From Psychrobacter jeotgali (GTDB lineage Bacteria; Pseudomonadota; Gammaproteobacteria; Pseudomonadales; Moraxellaceae), in assembly GCF_904846315.1 (NCBI RefSeq), contig NZ_CAJHAF010000001.1:2356001-2420000 (forward strand): a stretch of 64,000 bases of DNA, in the 5' to 3' direction. Positions 18,401-28,174 of the stretch are shown piece after piece. Below the pieces are notes generated by a model. The model was not told the origin of the DNA and did not search any database. It saw nothing but the letters and a program-made list of their open reading frames with translations. How positions within the stretch are numbered: position 1 is the stretch's first letter; every line of letters starts with the position of its first letter. The position numbers and the translations under genes are program-made.

Positions 18401-19282
18401 TTAAACTTTTAGCTTATCACCGACCATACCTTTCACTGTACTTAAGATATCAGCAGGCAGCACCACCATTTTTGAATTATCAGACTCGGCAAGCTGACGA
18501 ATCGACTTGATATACTGCTCACCCAGCAAGTAGACAATCGGCATTTCTTCATCACCCATCGCCGCAGTAATCAGGCGGATAGACTCTTCTGAACCTTTTG
18601 CCAATACTACTTGTGCTTCAGCATCACGGCGTGAGGCTTCTAGGCGACCATCTGCTTCCAAAATAGCAGCTTGCTTTTGACCGTCGGCACGGGTAACGGT
18701 TGCACGGCGTAGACGCTCTGCCGCCGCCTGCTCTTCCATAGAGGCTTGCATGGTTTGTGAGGGATTAATATCTTGAATCTCCACTGTCTTTAACGTGATA
18801 CCCCAATCGGCGATATCTTCTGAGATTGCGTGCTTAAGCAAGGCTTTAATTTCATCACGGCTCGATAAAGCATTATCTAAATCCATCTCACCAATGATTG
18901 AACGCAAAGAGGTTTGTACCAAATTACGAATGCCATACTCATAATCTTCAATACCATAAACCGCTTTATCAGGACGGACAATATTAATATAAGCAACCGC
19001 ATTAGCAATGATAACCACGTTATCACGAGTAATCACTTCCTGTGACGGGATATCAAGGACGATGTCTTTGGTGGTAACTTTATAGGCAATCCTATCAACA
19101 AAAGGAATAATGATACTGAACCCAGGCTCTAGGGTTTGTTGGTACTTACCTAAGCGCTGCACCACCCATTTATAGCCCTGAGGCACAATACATACGCCTT
19201 TATAGACAGTAAAGATGACTAGAGCAGCCAATACCAGCATCACAATACTGATACCATTCATGCTACTTAAAATACTATTCAT
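18401..19282 (-). CDS. SPFH/band 7 (stomatin/QmcA-like) membrane protein
   Basis: A 293-residue protein with one N-terminal membrane segment (about 13-30), then the SPFH domain beginning VPQGYKWVVQRLGKYQQTLEPG and including VITRDNVVIIANAVAYINI. A charged coiled-coil region rich in Ala, Glu and Arg (MEEQAAAERLRRATVTRADG...) follows. Such proteins form oligomeric cages or microdomains in the inner membrane and often control FtsH-type proteases. The NfeD-domain partner lies 129 bases upstream on the same strand, the usual pairing. A good AAGGAG ribosome site precedes the chosen ATG. Family call is strong; the regulated client is unknown. Confidence 0.9.
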   Translation of the reverse strand: MNSILSSMNGISIVMLVLAALVIFTVYKGVCIVPQGYKWVVQRLGKYQQTLEPGFSIIIPFVDRIAYKVTTKDIVLDIPSQEVITRDNVVIIANAVAYINIVRPDKAVYGIEDYEYGIRNLVQTSLRSIIGEMDLDNALSSRDEIKALLKHAISEDIADWGITLKTVEIQDINPSQTMQASMEEQAAAERLRRATVTRADGQKQAAILEADGRLEASRRDAEAQVVLAKGSEESIRLITAAMGDEEMPIVYLLGEQYIKSIRQLAESDNSKMVVLPADILSTVKGMVGDKLKV

Positions 19283-19411
19283 AAAGCTCTCCTTGAACCA
19301 TTGCTATCAAGGGCGCAGCAATGTCTTATTTGTTTAATCTCTACTAATCCAATGTATGTTTGCCTATGACTGGCTCTTACTAATGGTTAGGCTAAATAAA
19401 AACTCCAGCAA

Positions 19412-20026
19412 TCATTTATCGGTAAACTTCTTTTTAAGGCGAGCTCTATCAAGATCTTCTTTATTGAGGCTCAACTTACTCTGCTTAACCTTACTACGAT
19501 TCACTTCACTGGATTTAAACTGGTTAATATTGGGACGATTAGCAAAAGTGGGCGCAGCAATACGTTTGGTCGGAGCTACTACTAGCTCGTTACCAGTAAT
19601 ATCAGTTACCACCACTCGATCACCCACTTCAACAGTCTCATCTATAGTGCGACAAAACCATTCATCAGCGCCCACTATAGGGACATTAAAGCGGATACGT
19701 CCAGGAATGCCATCTTGGGGTTTGACTACAATCATACCCGTTTCCCCGATGATTACGCTACCACCTAGCCCAGCTTTAGTCCGATCTATGGATAAAGGTT
19801 TGATATATTTGGCCCAAGCGAACATAAATATTACTGATAGAGTTAACCAAATAATCACTTGTAAGAATAAGGGGACCGGTAATAACCAAGCTAGGGCAGC
19901 GACAATAATAGCGGCCGCACCAAACCAAAGACTGGCAAAGGTAGGAATGAATATCTCAGCAATCATCAATAAAAAACCCAACACTAGCCAATGCCAAGGT
20001 TCAATCATCCAAATAGTCTCAATCAT
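19412..20026 (-). CDS. NfeD-like membrane protein, partner of the SPFH protein
   Basis: A 204-residue protein with two to three N-terminal membrane segments (WHWLVLGFLLMIAEIF, LWFGAAAIIVAALAWLL and VIIWLTLSVIFMFAW). A C-terminal OB-fold-type domain (about 90-165) follows, with GETGMIVV and VEVGDRVVVTDITGNELVV. The tail is basic and polar. It is the short NfeD form without a ClpP-like protease domain. AGGAGG lies upstream of the ATG. It is transcribed just before the SPFH gene, matching the conserved nfeD-stomatin pair thought to assemble in the membrane. Confidence 0.88.
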   Translation of the reverse strand: MIETIWMIEPWHWLVLGFLLMIAEIFIPTFASLWFGAAAIIVAALAWLLPVPLFLQVIIWLTLSVIFMFAWAKYIKPLSIDRTKAGLGGSVIIGETGMIVVKPQDGIPGRIRFNVPIVGADEWFCRTIDETVEVGDRVVVTDITGNELVVAPTKRIAAPTFANRPNINQFKSSEVNRSKVKQSKLSLNKEDLDRARLKKKFTDK

Positions 20027-20163
20027 TGCTATCTCCTCCTCTGCATTCCTACCTTTTAATGTAGCACAGTTTGGTTATATACATTACCTTAAAAATCAAT
20101 AATTTACTGTTATCTATCGCTTAATAGAATTAACCACAAAAAAGTTATTAATAGAATAACAGA

Positions 20164-20200
20164 CAAAAAAAATGACCGCCTAAGCGATCATTTTTTGTTT
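20164..20200 (-). terminator. Terminator after the outer-membrane barrel gene
   Basis: On the minus strand AAAAAATGATCGC and GCGGTCATTTTTT pair with one mismatch and end in a T-run. Confidence 0.78.
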
Positions 20201-20225
20201 ATAAGTTAACAGTTATCAGCTGTAT

Positions 20226-20777
20226 TTAGAACTTAAGGTGGGCACCAACAGTCCATAGGTCTGCATCGCTACCAACGATATCGTATTCAGCTTCAATACC
20301 AAAGTCAGGATTCACTGAATAACCTAGACCAATACCACCAGCCAATCTTGTACTGCTGTCAGAAACTGATACATAAGGATAGTTAGTGTAAGGAAGATAA
20401 GCGTCACCTTCGATCTTAGTACGTGCTACACCTAACTTACCTTTAGCATATACCGCTGTGTTTGGAAAAGCATAGCGATAAGTACCGTACAGACCATAAG
20501 TCTTAGCGTCTACGTCACCTCTATCATAATAATCGGCGTCATCTGAACCTACATACTCTGCTTCTAAACCAAAGTTAGGATCAAAGTTATAACCACCATA
20601 AACACCATATGCCGTTGGGTTGTCAGCACCAGAAGTATCTAAGTTAAACTGACCGACTTTCACACCAACGTATGGTTGACCTGCATAGCCACTGCCATAA
20701 GTAACCGCTGCTTGTGCACCTACAGTCAATAACGAACCAGCTGCTAATGCAAGTAATGTTTTCTGTAAAATCTTCAT
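20226..20777 (-). CDS. Outer-membrane beta-barrel protein (OmpA/OmpW-like porin family)
   Basis: A 183-residue precursor. The signal peptide MKILQKTLLALAAGSLLTVGAQA is followed by alternating beta-strand patterns typical of an 8-stranded barrel: PYVGVKVGQFNL, YGVYGGYNF, FGLEAEYVGS, LYGTYRYAF, VYAKGKLGVARTKI, LAGGIGLGYSV and FGIEAEYDIVG. It ends with the C-terminal phenylalanine (HLKF) used for BAM recognition. I choose ATG 20777 over 20783 because AAGGAG directly abuts the upstream ATG but sits six bases from this one. It is monocistronic, with a terminator. Its ligand or role is not readable. Confidence 0.85.
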   Translation of the reverse strand: MKILQKTLLALAAGSLLTVGAQAAVTYGSGYAGQPYVGVKVGQFNLDTSGADNPTAYGVYGGYNFDPNFGLEAEYVGSDDADYYDRGDVDAKTYGLYGTYRYAFPNTAVYAKGKLGVARTKIEGDAYLPYTNYPYVSVSDSSTRLAGGIGLGYSVNPDFGIEAEYDIVGSDADLWTVGAHLKF

Positions 20778-21038
20778 CGTCATCTCCTTAAATTAAATTT
20801 CTTTTGACAGATAAGTTATCTATTTATTCAAGTTATTTAAACCTTATCGCCTTATCTGCTAACGATGTATACATAGTAACAAAGTATTTCGAATACTGTG
20901 TCAGTGTTTGATAGTATGAGAGTTAAGATTTGCAAGCGTTTGTCATCATCTGGGTTACAAAGGCCGAGATATGAAATATTATGTTACATTGATAGCATTC
21001 TTTTAATATTTATGAGCATACGCCTACCGAACTCATAT

Positions 21039-21065
21039 AAAAGCGCACCTCAGGGGTGCGCTTTT
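21039..21065 (-). terminator. Terminator after dnaK
   Basis: AAAAGCGCACC and GGGTGCGCTTTT form a strong stem with a 4-base loop, 26 bases beyond the dnaK stop. Confidence 0.85.
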
Positions 21066-21090
21066 ATCATACTTTCAAATCAAAAATGAA

Positions 21091-23031
21091 TTATTTTTTA
21101 TCGTCATCTACTTCGGTAAACTCAGCATCTACCACATCATCGTCAGCTTGACTTGCATCAGCGGATTCAGTGCTTTGCTGGAATTGACCTGGATCCATAC
21201 CTTCTGCCCCAGCACCTGCATCACCGTAGATCTTTTGGCTGATCGGTAAGAAAGCGTTATCTAAAGCTTCAAGCTTAGCTTTGATATCGTCATGATCGTC
21301 TTCTTTAGTAGCGGTTTCAAGCTCAGAGATAGCCGTTTCTACCGATGATTTCTCATCTTCAGTTACTTTGTCTTCTGCTTCTTTTAGCGCTTTTTGTACC
21401 GCATGGATACGACCATCGGCTTCGTTACGAACTTGGGCTAGGTTAGCGAATTTCTCATCTTCAGCAGCGTTCGCTTCAGCATCCTGTACCATTTGCTCGA
21501 CTTCTTCATCCGACAAGCCAGAGTCTGCTTTAATCTGGATACTTTGTGCTTTACCCGTACCTTTATCGGTTGCTGAGATGTTCATGATACCATCAGCGTT
21601 GATGTCAAAGGTAACTTCGATTTGCGGTAGACCGCGTGGCGCTGGTGGAATATCTGTCAAGTCAAAACGACCAAGCTGTTTGTTTTGGTTAGCAATTTTA
21701 CGCTCACCTTGATAAACCTGAATGGTTACCGCTGGCTGGTTGTCTTCAGCCGTTGAGAATACTTGTGATTTCTTGGTAGGAATCATCGTGTTTTTCTCAA
21801 TGATTGGCGTCATGACACCGCCCATAGTTTCGATACCTAGCGTTAGTGGAGTCACGTCAAGCAATAGGACGTCAGTTTTGTCACCAGACAACACCGCCCC
21901 TTGAATTGCTGCACCTGCTGCAACCGCTTCGTCAGGGTTCACGTCTTTACGTGGCTCTTGACCAAAGAACTCTTGCACTTGTTTTTGTACTAGTGGCATA
22001 CGAGTCTGACCACCCACCAAGATTACGTCATCGATGTCGCTTGCTTTCAAGCCTGCATCTTCAAGGGCAATCTTACAAGGATCCATCGTACGCTTAACCA
22101 AATCTTCAGTTAGGCTTTCAAGCTTTGAGCGGCTAATGGTAATCACCAAATGCTTAGGACCATTACTATCAGCAGTAATATATGGCAAGTTCACTTCAGT
22201 ACTTTGCGCGCTTGATAGCTCAATTTTCGCTTTTTCTGCCGCTTCTTTTAGACGCTGCATCGCTAGTGAGTCACCTTTTAAATTGACATCCTGCTCTTTT
22301 TTGAATTCATTAACTAGATAATCAATCAAAGCTGAGTCAAAGTCTTCACCACCTAAGAAGGTATCACCGTTGGTTGCTAATACTTCGAACTGCTGCTCAC
22401 CGTCAACGTCAGCGATTTCGATGATTGAAACGTCAAAAGTACCACCACCTAAGTCATATACGGCAACGGTGCTATCGCCTTGCTTTTTATCCATACCATA
22501 AGCAAGTGCAGCAGCTGTTGGTTCGTTAATAATACGCTTAACGTCTAAACCAGCAATTTTACCCGCATCTTTGGTAGCTTGACGCTGTGAGTCATTAAAG
22601 TAAGCAGGTACAGTAATAACCGCTTCGGTAACTTTCTCACCTAAATAGTCTTCTGCTGTCTTTTTCATTTTTGTTAAAATTTCAGCAGAAACTTGTGGTG
22701 GGGCTAATTTTTTACCATTAATCTCGACCCAAGCATCACCGTTATCAGCCTTAACAATTTTATAAGGCACCATACCGATGTCTTTTTGCACAACTTTATC
22801 ATCGAAACGACGACCGATTAGACGCTTAATTGCGAATAGAGTGTTATTCGGGTTAGTAACTGCTTGACGTTTGGCCGACTGACCTACGAGCGTTTCGTCG
22901 TCTTTATAGGCAACGATTGAAGGGGTTGTACGTGTACCTTCAGCGTTTTCAATGATTTTGACGCTATCGCCTTCCATCACCGCTACGCAAGAGTTGGTCG
23001 TACCTAAGTCAATACCAATAACTTTAGCCAT
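21091..23031 (-). CDS. dnaK: Molecular chaperone DnaK (Hsp70)
   Basis: A 646-residue cytosolic Hsp70. The ATPase domain has [17 protein letters not shown], the phosphate-2 motif [16 protein letters not shown] and the adenosine motif [11 protein letters not shown]. The linker VLLLDVTP leads to a substrate-binding domain with the usual GERxxANxNxxLGxFxLxxIPPAPRG segment. The lid ends in a Gly/Asp-rich tail with [15 protein letters not shown]. It works with GrpE, encoded just upstream on the same strand; dnaJ is not adjacent. A heat-shock-type promoter candidate lies in the 288-base gap between grpE and dnaK, so dnaK can be transcribed on its own. Confidence 0.98.
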   Translation of the reverse strand: MAKVIGIDLGTTNSCVAVMEGDSVKIIENAEGTRTTPSIVAYKDDETLVGQSAKRQAVTNPNNTLFAIKRLIGRRFDDKVVQKDIGMVPYKIVKADNGDAWVEINGKKLAPPQVSAEILTKMKKTAEDYLGEKVTEAVITVPAYFNDSQRQATKDAGKIAGLDVKRIINEPTAAALAYGMDKKQGDSTVAVYDLGGGTFDVSIIEIADVDGEQQFEVLATNGDTFLGGEDFDSALIDYLVNEFKKEQDVNLKGDSLAMQRLKEAAEKAKIELSSAQSTEVNLPYITADSNGPKHLVITISRSKLESLTEDLVKRTMDPCKIALEDAGLKASDIDDVILVGGQTRMPLVQKQVQEFFGQEPRKDVNPDEAVAAGAAIQGAVLSGDKTDVLLLDVTPLTLGIETMGGVMTPIIEKNTMIPTKKSQVFSTAEDNQPAVTIQVYQGERKIANQNKQLGRFDLTDIPPAPRGLPQIEVTFDINADGIMNISATDKGTGKAQSIQIKADSGLSDEEVEQMVQDAEANAAEDEKFANLAQVRNEADGRIHAVQKALKEAEDKVTEDEKSSVETAISELETATKEDDHDDIKAKLEALDNAFLPISQKIYGDAGAGAEGMDPGQFQQSTESADASQADDDVVDAEFTEVDDDKK

Positions 23032-23208
23032 ACTAAATTACTCCTAATTTTTTGATCATTTGATGTTCATATTTGGTGCTAGCTGTCCTATCAACCGTAC
23101 TTATTCAGCATTATCACTTTATTAATACTGCTTTTAGCGATAAATATTCTTTTAACGGTTGCTGTATTACAGCTGGTATATCAGACCATAATTGGTCACT
23201 TGTTGCTA

Positions 23209-23237
23209 TATATCGGTTTGTCTTGTTATTTTTCAAG
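23209..23237 (-). promoter_or_regulatory. Candidate sigma-32 heat-shock promoter of dnaK
   Basis: On the minus strand CTTGAAA (23237-23231) is followed after 14 bases by CCGATATA (23216-23209), close to the sigma-32 pattern CTTGAAA-N13/15-CCCCATNT. It lies about 180 bases before dnaK. Confidence 0.5.
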
Positions 23238-23319
23238 GTAACAAACACTCAAAAAACTGCTTTTATGTGATTTTTTGTGAGTATCCTTATTTATAGTAAG
23301 GATTGAGCCCTGATAAGAC

Positions 23320-23925
23320 TTATTGACCAACGCGCACCATAGCAGGACGCAATAAACGGCCATTTAGGCTATAACCTTTCTGTAAGACGGTTCCAACTTT
23401 CTCAGCTTCAGCGGTTTCATCAATCCCAACAGCTTCATGGAAATCAGCGTTAAAAGTCTCACCTTGTGGGTCAATGACTTCTACGCCATTTTTGTTCAAT
23501 ACGTCTAATAGCGCTTTATGCGTTAGCTTGACCCCTTCAGCAACTGGGTCATCTTCATTAGCATTCTCAATAGCGCGCTCAAGGTTATCAACCACTTCTA
23601 ATAACTCTTTGGCAAACTTCTGCAAGGCGAATCTTTTACTTTTCTCTGTTTCTTGTTCCATGCGTTTTTGTGCATTATAAGCTTCGGCATTAGCACGTGC
23701 GGTACCTTCTTTGGCTTGCTTGACCTCACCTTCAAGCTCAGCAATACGAGCTTCATAAACACTAATATCAATATCATTTTCAATAGTGGTTTCAGCGCCA
23801 GAGTTATTTGCAGGATCAAACTCTTCCATAGTTTCTGCTAAAACGCTTTCTTCACGATCAATATTGCTATGGGCCGCTTGTTGGCTTTTCTTATCGAACC
23901 CCTGGTTTTGATTTTGTTCACTCAT
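23320..23925 (-). CDS. grpE: Nucleotide exchange factor GrpE
   Basis: A 201-residue DnaK co-chaperone that accelerates ADP release. It has a disordered acidic N-terminus (about 1-50), a long coiled-coil helix (about 50-115, IAELEGEVKQAKEGTARANAEAYNAQKR), the four-helix segment FAKELLEVVDNLERAI, and a C-terminal beta domain with NADFHEAVGI and GYSLNGRLLRPAMVRVGQ. The last block is the family signature. It is transcribed toward dnaK, in the order grpE-dnaK. It may share a heat-shock promoter upstream (candidate at 24083-24110), while dnaK has its own in the gap. Confidence 0.96.
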   Translation of the reverse strand: MSEQNQNQGFDKKSQQAAHSNIDREESVLAETMEEFDPANNSGAETTIENDIDISVYEARIAELEGEVKQAKEGTARANAEAYNAQKRMEQETEKSKRFALQKFAKELLEVVDNLERAIENANEDDPVAEGVKLTHKALLDVLNKNGVEVIDPQGETFNADFHEAVGIDETAEAEKVGTVLQKGYSLNGRLLRPAMVRVGQ

Positions 23926-24358
23926 GATAACTCCTTATAAGTATCTAATAATGGTACTGATTAATAATGGATTGTTTTTAATAATAAATAAAACTGCGGA
24001 CAGTCTATAGATATAAGTGTTGGTTGAGCACGTCATCACTCTTTAAATACCTAGTTTAATAATAGTGTCCTGATAGCTGCTTGATAAAGGTTAATAGTAT
24101 ATATTTCAAGCCTATCACCATGAATTTTTCGCTTTAGCCAAGTTTATGAGTATAGATAGCTAAAATTAGGCCGGATAACTAACCCTATTCTCTTATGATA
24201 AGGTCTGCTGATGGGAATGCTGTCAGCAAATGTTAACTGTATTTAGGTTAGTCAACCTTAATTCTATTGCAAGAGGTGATGACTATAAATACTATAATAT
24301 GAAGTATGCCGAGTTTATTGGCATACTTTAAATTAACGCCAATAATACAAGGAGTGTT
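23926..24358. other. 433-base divergent intergenic region, grpE / HSL esterase
   Basis: No gene is seen. A sigma-32-like candidate for grpE lies on the minus strand: CTTGAAA (24110-24104), 13 bases, then CCTTTATC (24090-24083). It is a poorer match than the dnaK one. A perfect 9-bp hairpin, AAGTATGCC (24302-24310) with GGCATACTT (24320-24328), lies 30 bases before the esterase start. It could be a transcript-end signal or a 5'-UTR structure of the esterase mRNA. Confidence 0.4.
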
Positions 24359-25663
24359 ATGTCTATTTTTCCTATACCTTCAATAAATGCAGTATTAACT
24401 AAAGCAACTGGTGTGATCAGACGCCATTCACTATCTGAAGCAGCTAACGCCCAAGGCTATGAAGTAAAAAACAGCTATCATCAGCACAAACTTCATTATT
24501 TTTTAAAAGGTGTGGGCCAACTACCAGCGCCATTAATTGCACATCTTAACCGCTATTTAGCAGCACCAACGGCTGAGCAATATCCTCATGCCGATGCTCA
24601 CATGCGCTTAATTATTGCCGTCAATAATAAATTGAAGCGTCCTTTAAAATTAGATAGTTTACTTAAATTCCGTCAACAATTTGCTACTAACGCCATCTCC
24701 ATACAAGCCTTAAGCGTATGGGAGCAGCCCGATGCAGATATGGTAAGTGTGAATTGGCAGGATAAAACCATTGCTAATGCTGGTCATGAGGACATGACCA
24801 TACGCTGCTATCGACAGCTGCCACAAAATAATGAAGAAAATATTGAACATAAAGCTAAGGATGAGACCGTCATGCTATTCTTTCACGGCGGCGGGTTCTG
24901 TATAGGCGACCTTGATACTCATCATGAGTTTTGTCATACGCTATGCGCGCAAACCGGTTGGTCAGTAGTCAGTGTTGATTATCGTCTAGCACCTGAACAC
25001 CCAGCGCCAGCGGCTCTTAAGGACTGCATAGCCGCTTATACTTGGCTGACTGAAAACTGCCATACGCTAGGTGCCAAGCCTTCACGTATCGTACTATCTG
25101 GTGATAGCGCCGGCGGCTGTCTGGCTATAATGGTCGCTCAGCAGGTTATTAATCCTGATATCAAGGTGTGGGAGAACCTGGCGAAAAATAAAATGGCCGA
25201 TGAGGCTTTTATAAAGTTATTACAAGACTTGCCTAAACCTTTGGCGCAGTTGCCCCTTTATCCTGTTACTGATATCGAGGCTAACTATCCAAGTTGGGAG
25301 CTTTATGGTCAAGGGTTACTACTCGATCATGACGATATTGAGGTTTTTGATGCCGCTTATATGCAGCAAAGCCCTTTACCCCAGTCGCATCCATTAGTCG
25401 CTCCTATGCATGGAGATAGTAAGCAGCTCTGCCCCAGCTATATTATTGCTGCTGAATTAGATATCTTGCGTGATGAGGCGCTTGTGTTTGCCAAGCAGTT
25501 GCAGGGATATGATATCGAAGTGCGAACTCATACGGTACTAGGCGCTCCGCACGGATTTATTCACTTAATGAGTGTGCATAAAGGTATTGGCAAGGAAACT
25601 AATTATATTATTAATGAGTTTAAGGATTTTGTTCAACAATTAATTGCCCCTCAGAGTAATTAA
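24359..25663 (+). CDS. Alpha/beta hydrolase, hormone-sensitive-lipase (HSL) family esterase
   Basis: A 434-residue esterase/lipase. The oxyanion motif HGGG (176-179) in LFFHGGGFCIGD, nucleophile S250 in GDSAGG, D368 in AELDILRDEA and H398 in GAPHGF form the complete HSL catalytic set. YRLAPEHPAPAAL is also diagnostic. An N-terminal region of about 150 residues precedes the catalytic domain and is longer than in small HSL esterases; it has no signal peptide. The end overlaps the convergent metallophosphoesterase gene by 24 bases. Cold-adapted HSL esterases are typical of Psychrobacter. Substrate chain length cannot be predicted. Confidence 0.9.
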   Translation: MSIFPIPSINAVLTKATGVIRRHSLSEAANAQGYEVKNSYHQHKLHYFLKGVGQLPAPLIAHLNRYLAAPTAEQYPHADAHMRLIIAVNNKLKRPLKLDSLLKFRQQFATNAISIQALSVWEQPDADMVSVNWQDKTIANAGHEDMTIRCYRQLPQNNEENIEHKAKDETVMLFFHGGGFCIGDLDTHHEFCHTLCAQTGWSVVSVDYRLAPEHPAPAALKDCIAAYTWLTENCHTLGAKPSRIVLSGDSAGGCLAIMVAQQVINPDIKVWENLAKNKMADEAFIKLLQDLPKPLAQLPLYPVTDIEANYPSWELYGQGLLLDHDDIEVFDAAYMQQSPLPQSHPLVAPMHGDSKQLCPSYIIAAELDILRDEALVFAKQLQGYDIEVRTHTVLGAPHGFIHLMSVHKGIGKETNYIINEFKDFVQQLIAPQSN

Positions 25664-26767
25664 CCAAATCTCTGAGCGTGATCCTAAGCGAAATGGAATA
25701 CCCCAAAAGCCATATCCAGAAGAGACCACAAAGTGACCGTTGCCAATCGCTTCATAACCATAACCTAGCCTATTGATAGCATTGACGATGAAGTTGGCGG
25801 GGAATATCTGTCCATTGTGCGTGTGACCTGAGACCTGCAAATCAATAGGCATCTGACTGTGCTCAACAATATCGCTAGGTCGATGATCCAATAAGATAAT
25901 CGGATCAGTGGTATCTACTTGCGCTAGTAGCTTGGATGTCGCCACTCGCTGGCGTTTATGATTATCAAAACGCCCCATTAACCAAAAAGCCTGCCCTTGA
26001 TGGTCAAGCTGTAGCACTTCATCATTAAGCAACTGCACGCCAGCGCTACGTAAAGCATCCGTAATAGGCTGCTCATGACCATACAAGTCATGATTGCCCA
26101 AAGTGGCATAAACCCCGTACGGTAAACTGGCGCATAACTCAGCCAGCTGTTCATGCATGTTGGTGGCTGAAAAAGCTTGGGTATTATCATCCATGATATC
26201 GCCTGGCATCAGCAATATATCTGCCTTTAATTGGCTTATCTTATTATGTAGCCTCTTAATAGCAGCATTACCAAACAACTGCCCTAAGTGTAAATCGCTA
26301 GCCAGCGCAATACGAAGCTCATCCGTTAAGGGTTTATTAATCCTAATGCTAACTTTGCGCACTACCGGGGCGTAAGCATTATATAGAGCATAAATAAATA
26401 GCCCTATAAAGACAGTCAAAGCAAAAATACGCCCATACATTGATAATACTGCTACTGGCACTGCCGCACTACTTAGCAGCATTACCACTAGCGCATAAGC
26501 ACCATGTAATAATAAGGTTAATAAAGCGCTTAGCATCATAAAATGCATAACTAGCATCCAACCACTTATCCAGCGATAGCTATTGGCAAAGCGTTTGCTA
26601 ATGGTCAGTAATAACAGGCCGTTAGTAATAATAAACACCGCTATAAATACTGCGGTTAACCCTTGTTCTGCTAACCATGGTCGTAACCACCACTGCAAGC
26701 TCAGCGCCGCGCCAAAGCTAAACGACTCTAGCAGCACAATGATGGTAATAATAAAGGCGTAGCGCAT
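25640..26767 (-). CDS. Membrane-anchored metallophosphoesterase (paralogue 1)
   Basis: A 375-residue protein. The N-terminal ~140 residues contain about four hydrophobic helices. A calcineurin-like phosphoesterase domain follows, with all metal motifs: SDLHLGQLFG, GDIMDD, GNHDLYG, LDHRPSD and SGHTHNGQ. This layout is that of the YkuE/YaeI-like membrane phosphoesterases, of which YaeI-type members act on lipid A or related phospholipids; the substrate here is unknown. It overlaps the esterase 3' end by 24 bases. A closely similar gene lies 162 bases upstream on the same strand, so the pair is a tandem duplication. Confidence 0.88.
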   Translation of the reverse strand: MRYAFIITIIVLLESFSFGAALSLQWWLRPWLAEQGLTAVFIAVFIITNGLLLLTISKRFANSYRWISGWMLVMHFMMLSALLTLLLHGAYALVVMLLSSAAVPVAVLSMYGRIFALTVFIGLFIYALYNAYAPVVRKVSIRINKPLTDELRIALASDLHLGQLFGNAAIKRLHNKISQLKADILLMPGDIMDDNTQAFSATNMHEQLAELCASLPYGVYATLGNHDLYGHEQPITDALRSAGVQLLNDEVLQLDHQGQAFWLMGRFDNHKRQRVATSKLLAQVDTTDPIILLDHRPSDIVEHSQMPIDLQVSGHTHNGQIFPANFIVNAINRLGYGYEAIGNGHFVVSSGYGFWGIPFRLGSRSEIWLITLRGN

Positions 26768-26929
26768 GAGTCATCCCAAAATGGTTTAGGTCTGGCATAA
26801 AAAATAATAAAAGCCTCTATTTTAAATAGAGACTTTTACGGCAACTTTTAATTAGCGCTGAGCTTAGTTTGAGTTCTTAACTGTCCGGCGAGCTTTATTA
26901 TAAAGCTGTTGATTGCCAATGCCTTGATA

Positions 26930-28021
26930 TCAAAGCCCTGACTCTAAAGTTATTGCCCAAACCTCAGAGCGAGTGCCGAGTCTAAAAGGTACTGCGCCAA
27001 AGCCATAACCTGAAGTGACTAAGAACTGTGAGCCATCTATGCGCTTATGTCCGTGCACCAACGGTTTAAACCACTTTAACAGATAGGTTAAAGGAAAGAT
27101 TTGTCCCCCATGAGTATGCCCCGCTAGATGTAGATCAAAGGGCAACTCACTAATAAATTCAATCTCCGAAGGGCTGTGCTCCAAGACTATGACTGGTTTT
27201 TTGCTATCAACCTGCGCCAATAAATCAGCCGCTAAAGGTCGACCTATATCGGTCTCATCGGAACGTCCGACCAACCAAACCGCCTCATCCAATAATACAG
27301 TTTTATTATCAATAACCTCTATACCTGCGCGCTGAACCGCTTTAGCAATCGCGACCTCATTGCCCGAATAGTCGTGATTGCCGAGTACCGCATAGACTCC
27401 CAGTGGCGCTTGTAGCTTTGACAACTGCTCATGCATATTGCTTTTATCATAATAATAGGTAGTGTCGTTCATCACATCACCCGCTATTAATACGACGTCA
27501 GGGTTTTGCTTATCAACCAAATTCACCAGTTTATCCAGTTGGCGGCTACCAAACCATTGACCTATATGAGTATCAGAGAGCAAAATCATCTTTATAGGCT
27601 GATCTAATGGCTTATCTACTGTCACCGTTAGACGTTTTACTACAGGCGAATAAGCATTGAATAGCGCTAGGCTTACTATCCCTATAAAGACCATTAAACT
27701 CAGCAAACGAATGAGCTTCGGTTTATACGGCTGTCTTAATACTTTGTTATAAATAAAGGCAATAGCGCCGGTTATCAGTAACGCATAAACCATAAACCCT
27801 TGCAAAATACTGATAACCAAATAGATATGGAAGCGCTCACGCCAGTAGTCACTGAGTCCATAAAACAAGGCGATATTATTGATAATAAAAACGCTGGCGA
27901 TAAGCGCTATTTTACTAAAGGCGCTTTTTGGGCGTATCAGCCACCAAAGCATAGCACTGCTAACCATAGCCAGCAGTTGAGTCAAAACAATAAATAGCCA
28001 CATATCAATATCTAACCGCAT
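26930..28021 (-). CDS. Membrane-anchored metallophosphoesterase (paralogue 2)
   Basis: A 363-residue protein with the same design as its downstream neighbour: about four N-terminal membrane helices, the shared AYSPVVKRLTVTVDKPL linker (APVVRKVSIRINKPL in the paralogue), and a phosphoesterase domain with SDTHIGQWFG, GDVMND, GNHDYSG, LEHSPSE and AGHTHGGQ. The catalytic set is intact in both copies, so neither is a decayed duplicate. The ends also match (YGFGAVPFRLGTRSEVWAITL versus YGFWGIPFRLGSRSEIWLITL). The divergence suggests an old duplication with possible change of substrate. Confidence 0.88.
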   Translation of the reverse strand: MRLDIDMWLFIVLTQLLAMVSSAMLWWLIRPKSAFSKIALIASVFIINNIALFYGLSDYWRERFHIYLVISILQGFMVYALLITGAIAFIYNKVLRQPYKPKLIRLLSLMVFIGIVSLALFNAYSPVVKRLTVTVDKPLDQPIKMILLSDTHIGQWFGSRQLDKLVNLVDKQNPDVVLIAGDVMNDTTYYYDKSNMHEQLSKLQAPLGVYAVLGNHDYSGNEVAIAKAVQRAGIEVIDNKTVLLDEAVWLVGRSDETDIGRPLAADLLAQVDSKKPVIVLEHSPSEIEFISELPFDLHLAGHTHGGQIFPLTYLLKWFKPLVHGHKRIDGSQFLVTSGYGFGAVPFRLGTRSEVWAITLESGL

Positions 28022-28135
28022 AAAGGTGGGGCTATGTTACGTCAAAATAGTTACGCTCGGGCTACAGACTCATTGTTTTCATTTAAACTTCATCACTTTT
28101 ACATAAAATATAACCATAAACTTTGTCCAAACTTA

Positions 28136-28151
28136 GGTTTCACGTGAAACC
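28136..28151. promoter_or_regulatory. parS-like site
   Basis: GGTTTCACGTGAAACC: the 14-bp core GTTTCACGTGAAAC is a perfect palindrome matching the parS consensus. It is intergenic. Confidence 0.85.
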
Positions 28152-28174
28152 TTGATCCGGTTATATTAGTTACG

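Noticed and set aside
19356..20102. 248-codon plus-strand frame opposite the NfeD gene
   Set aside because: It is a shadow of the real minus-strand NfeD gene, which has membrane helices, a strong ribosome site and an SPFH partner.
20898..21089. 63-codon frame between the barrel gene and dnaK
   Set aside because: It overlaps the dnaK terminator and has no ribosome site.
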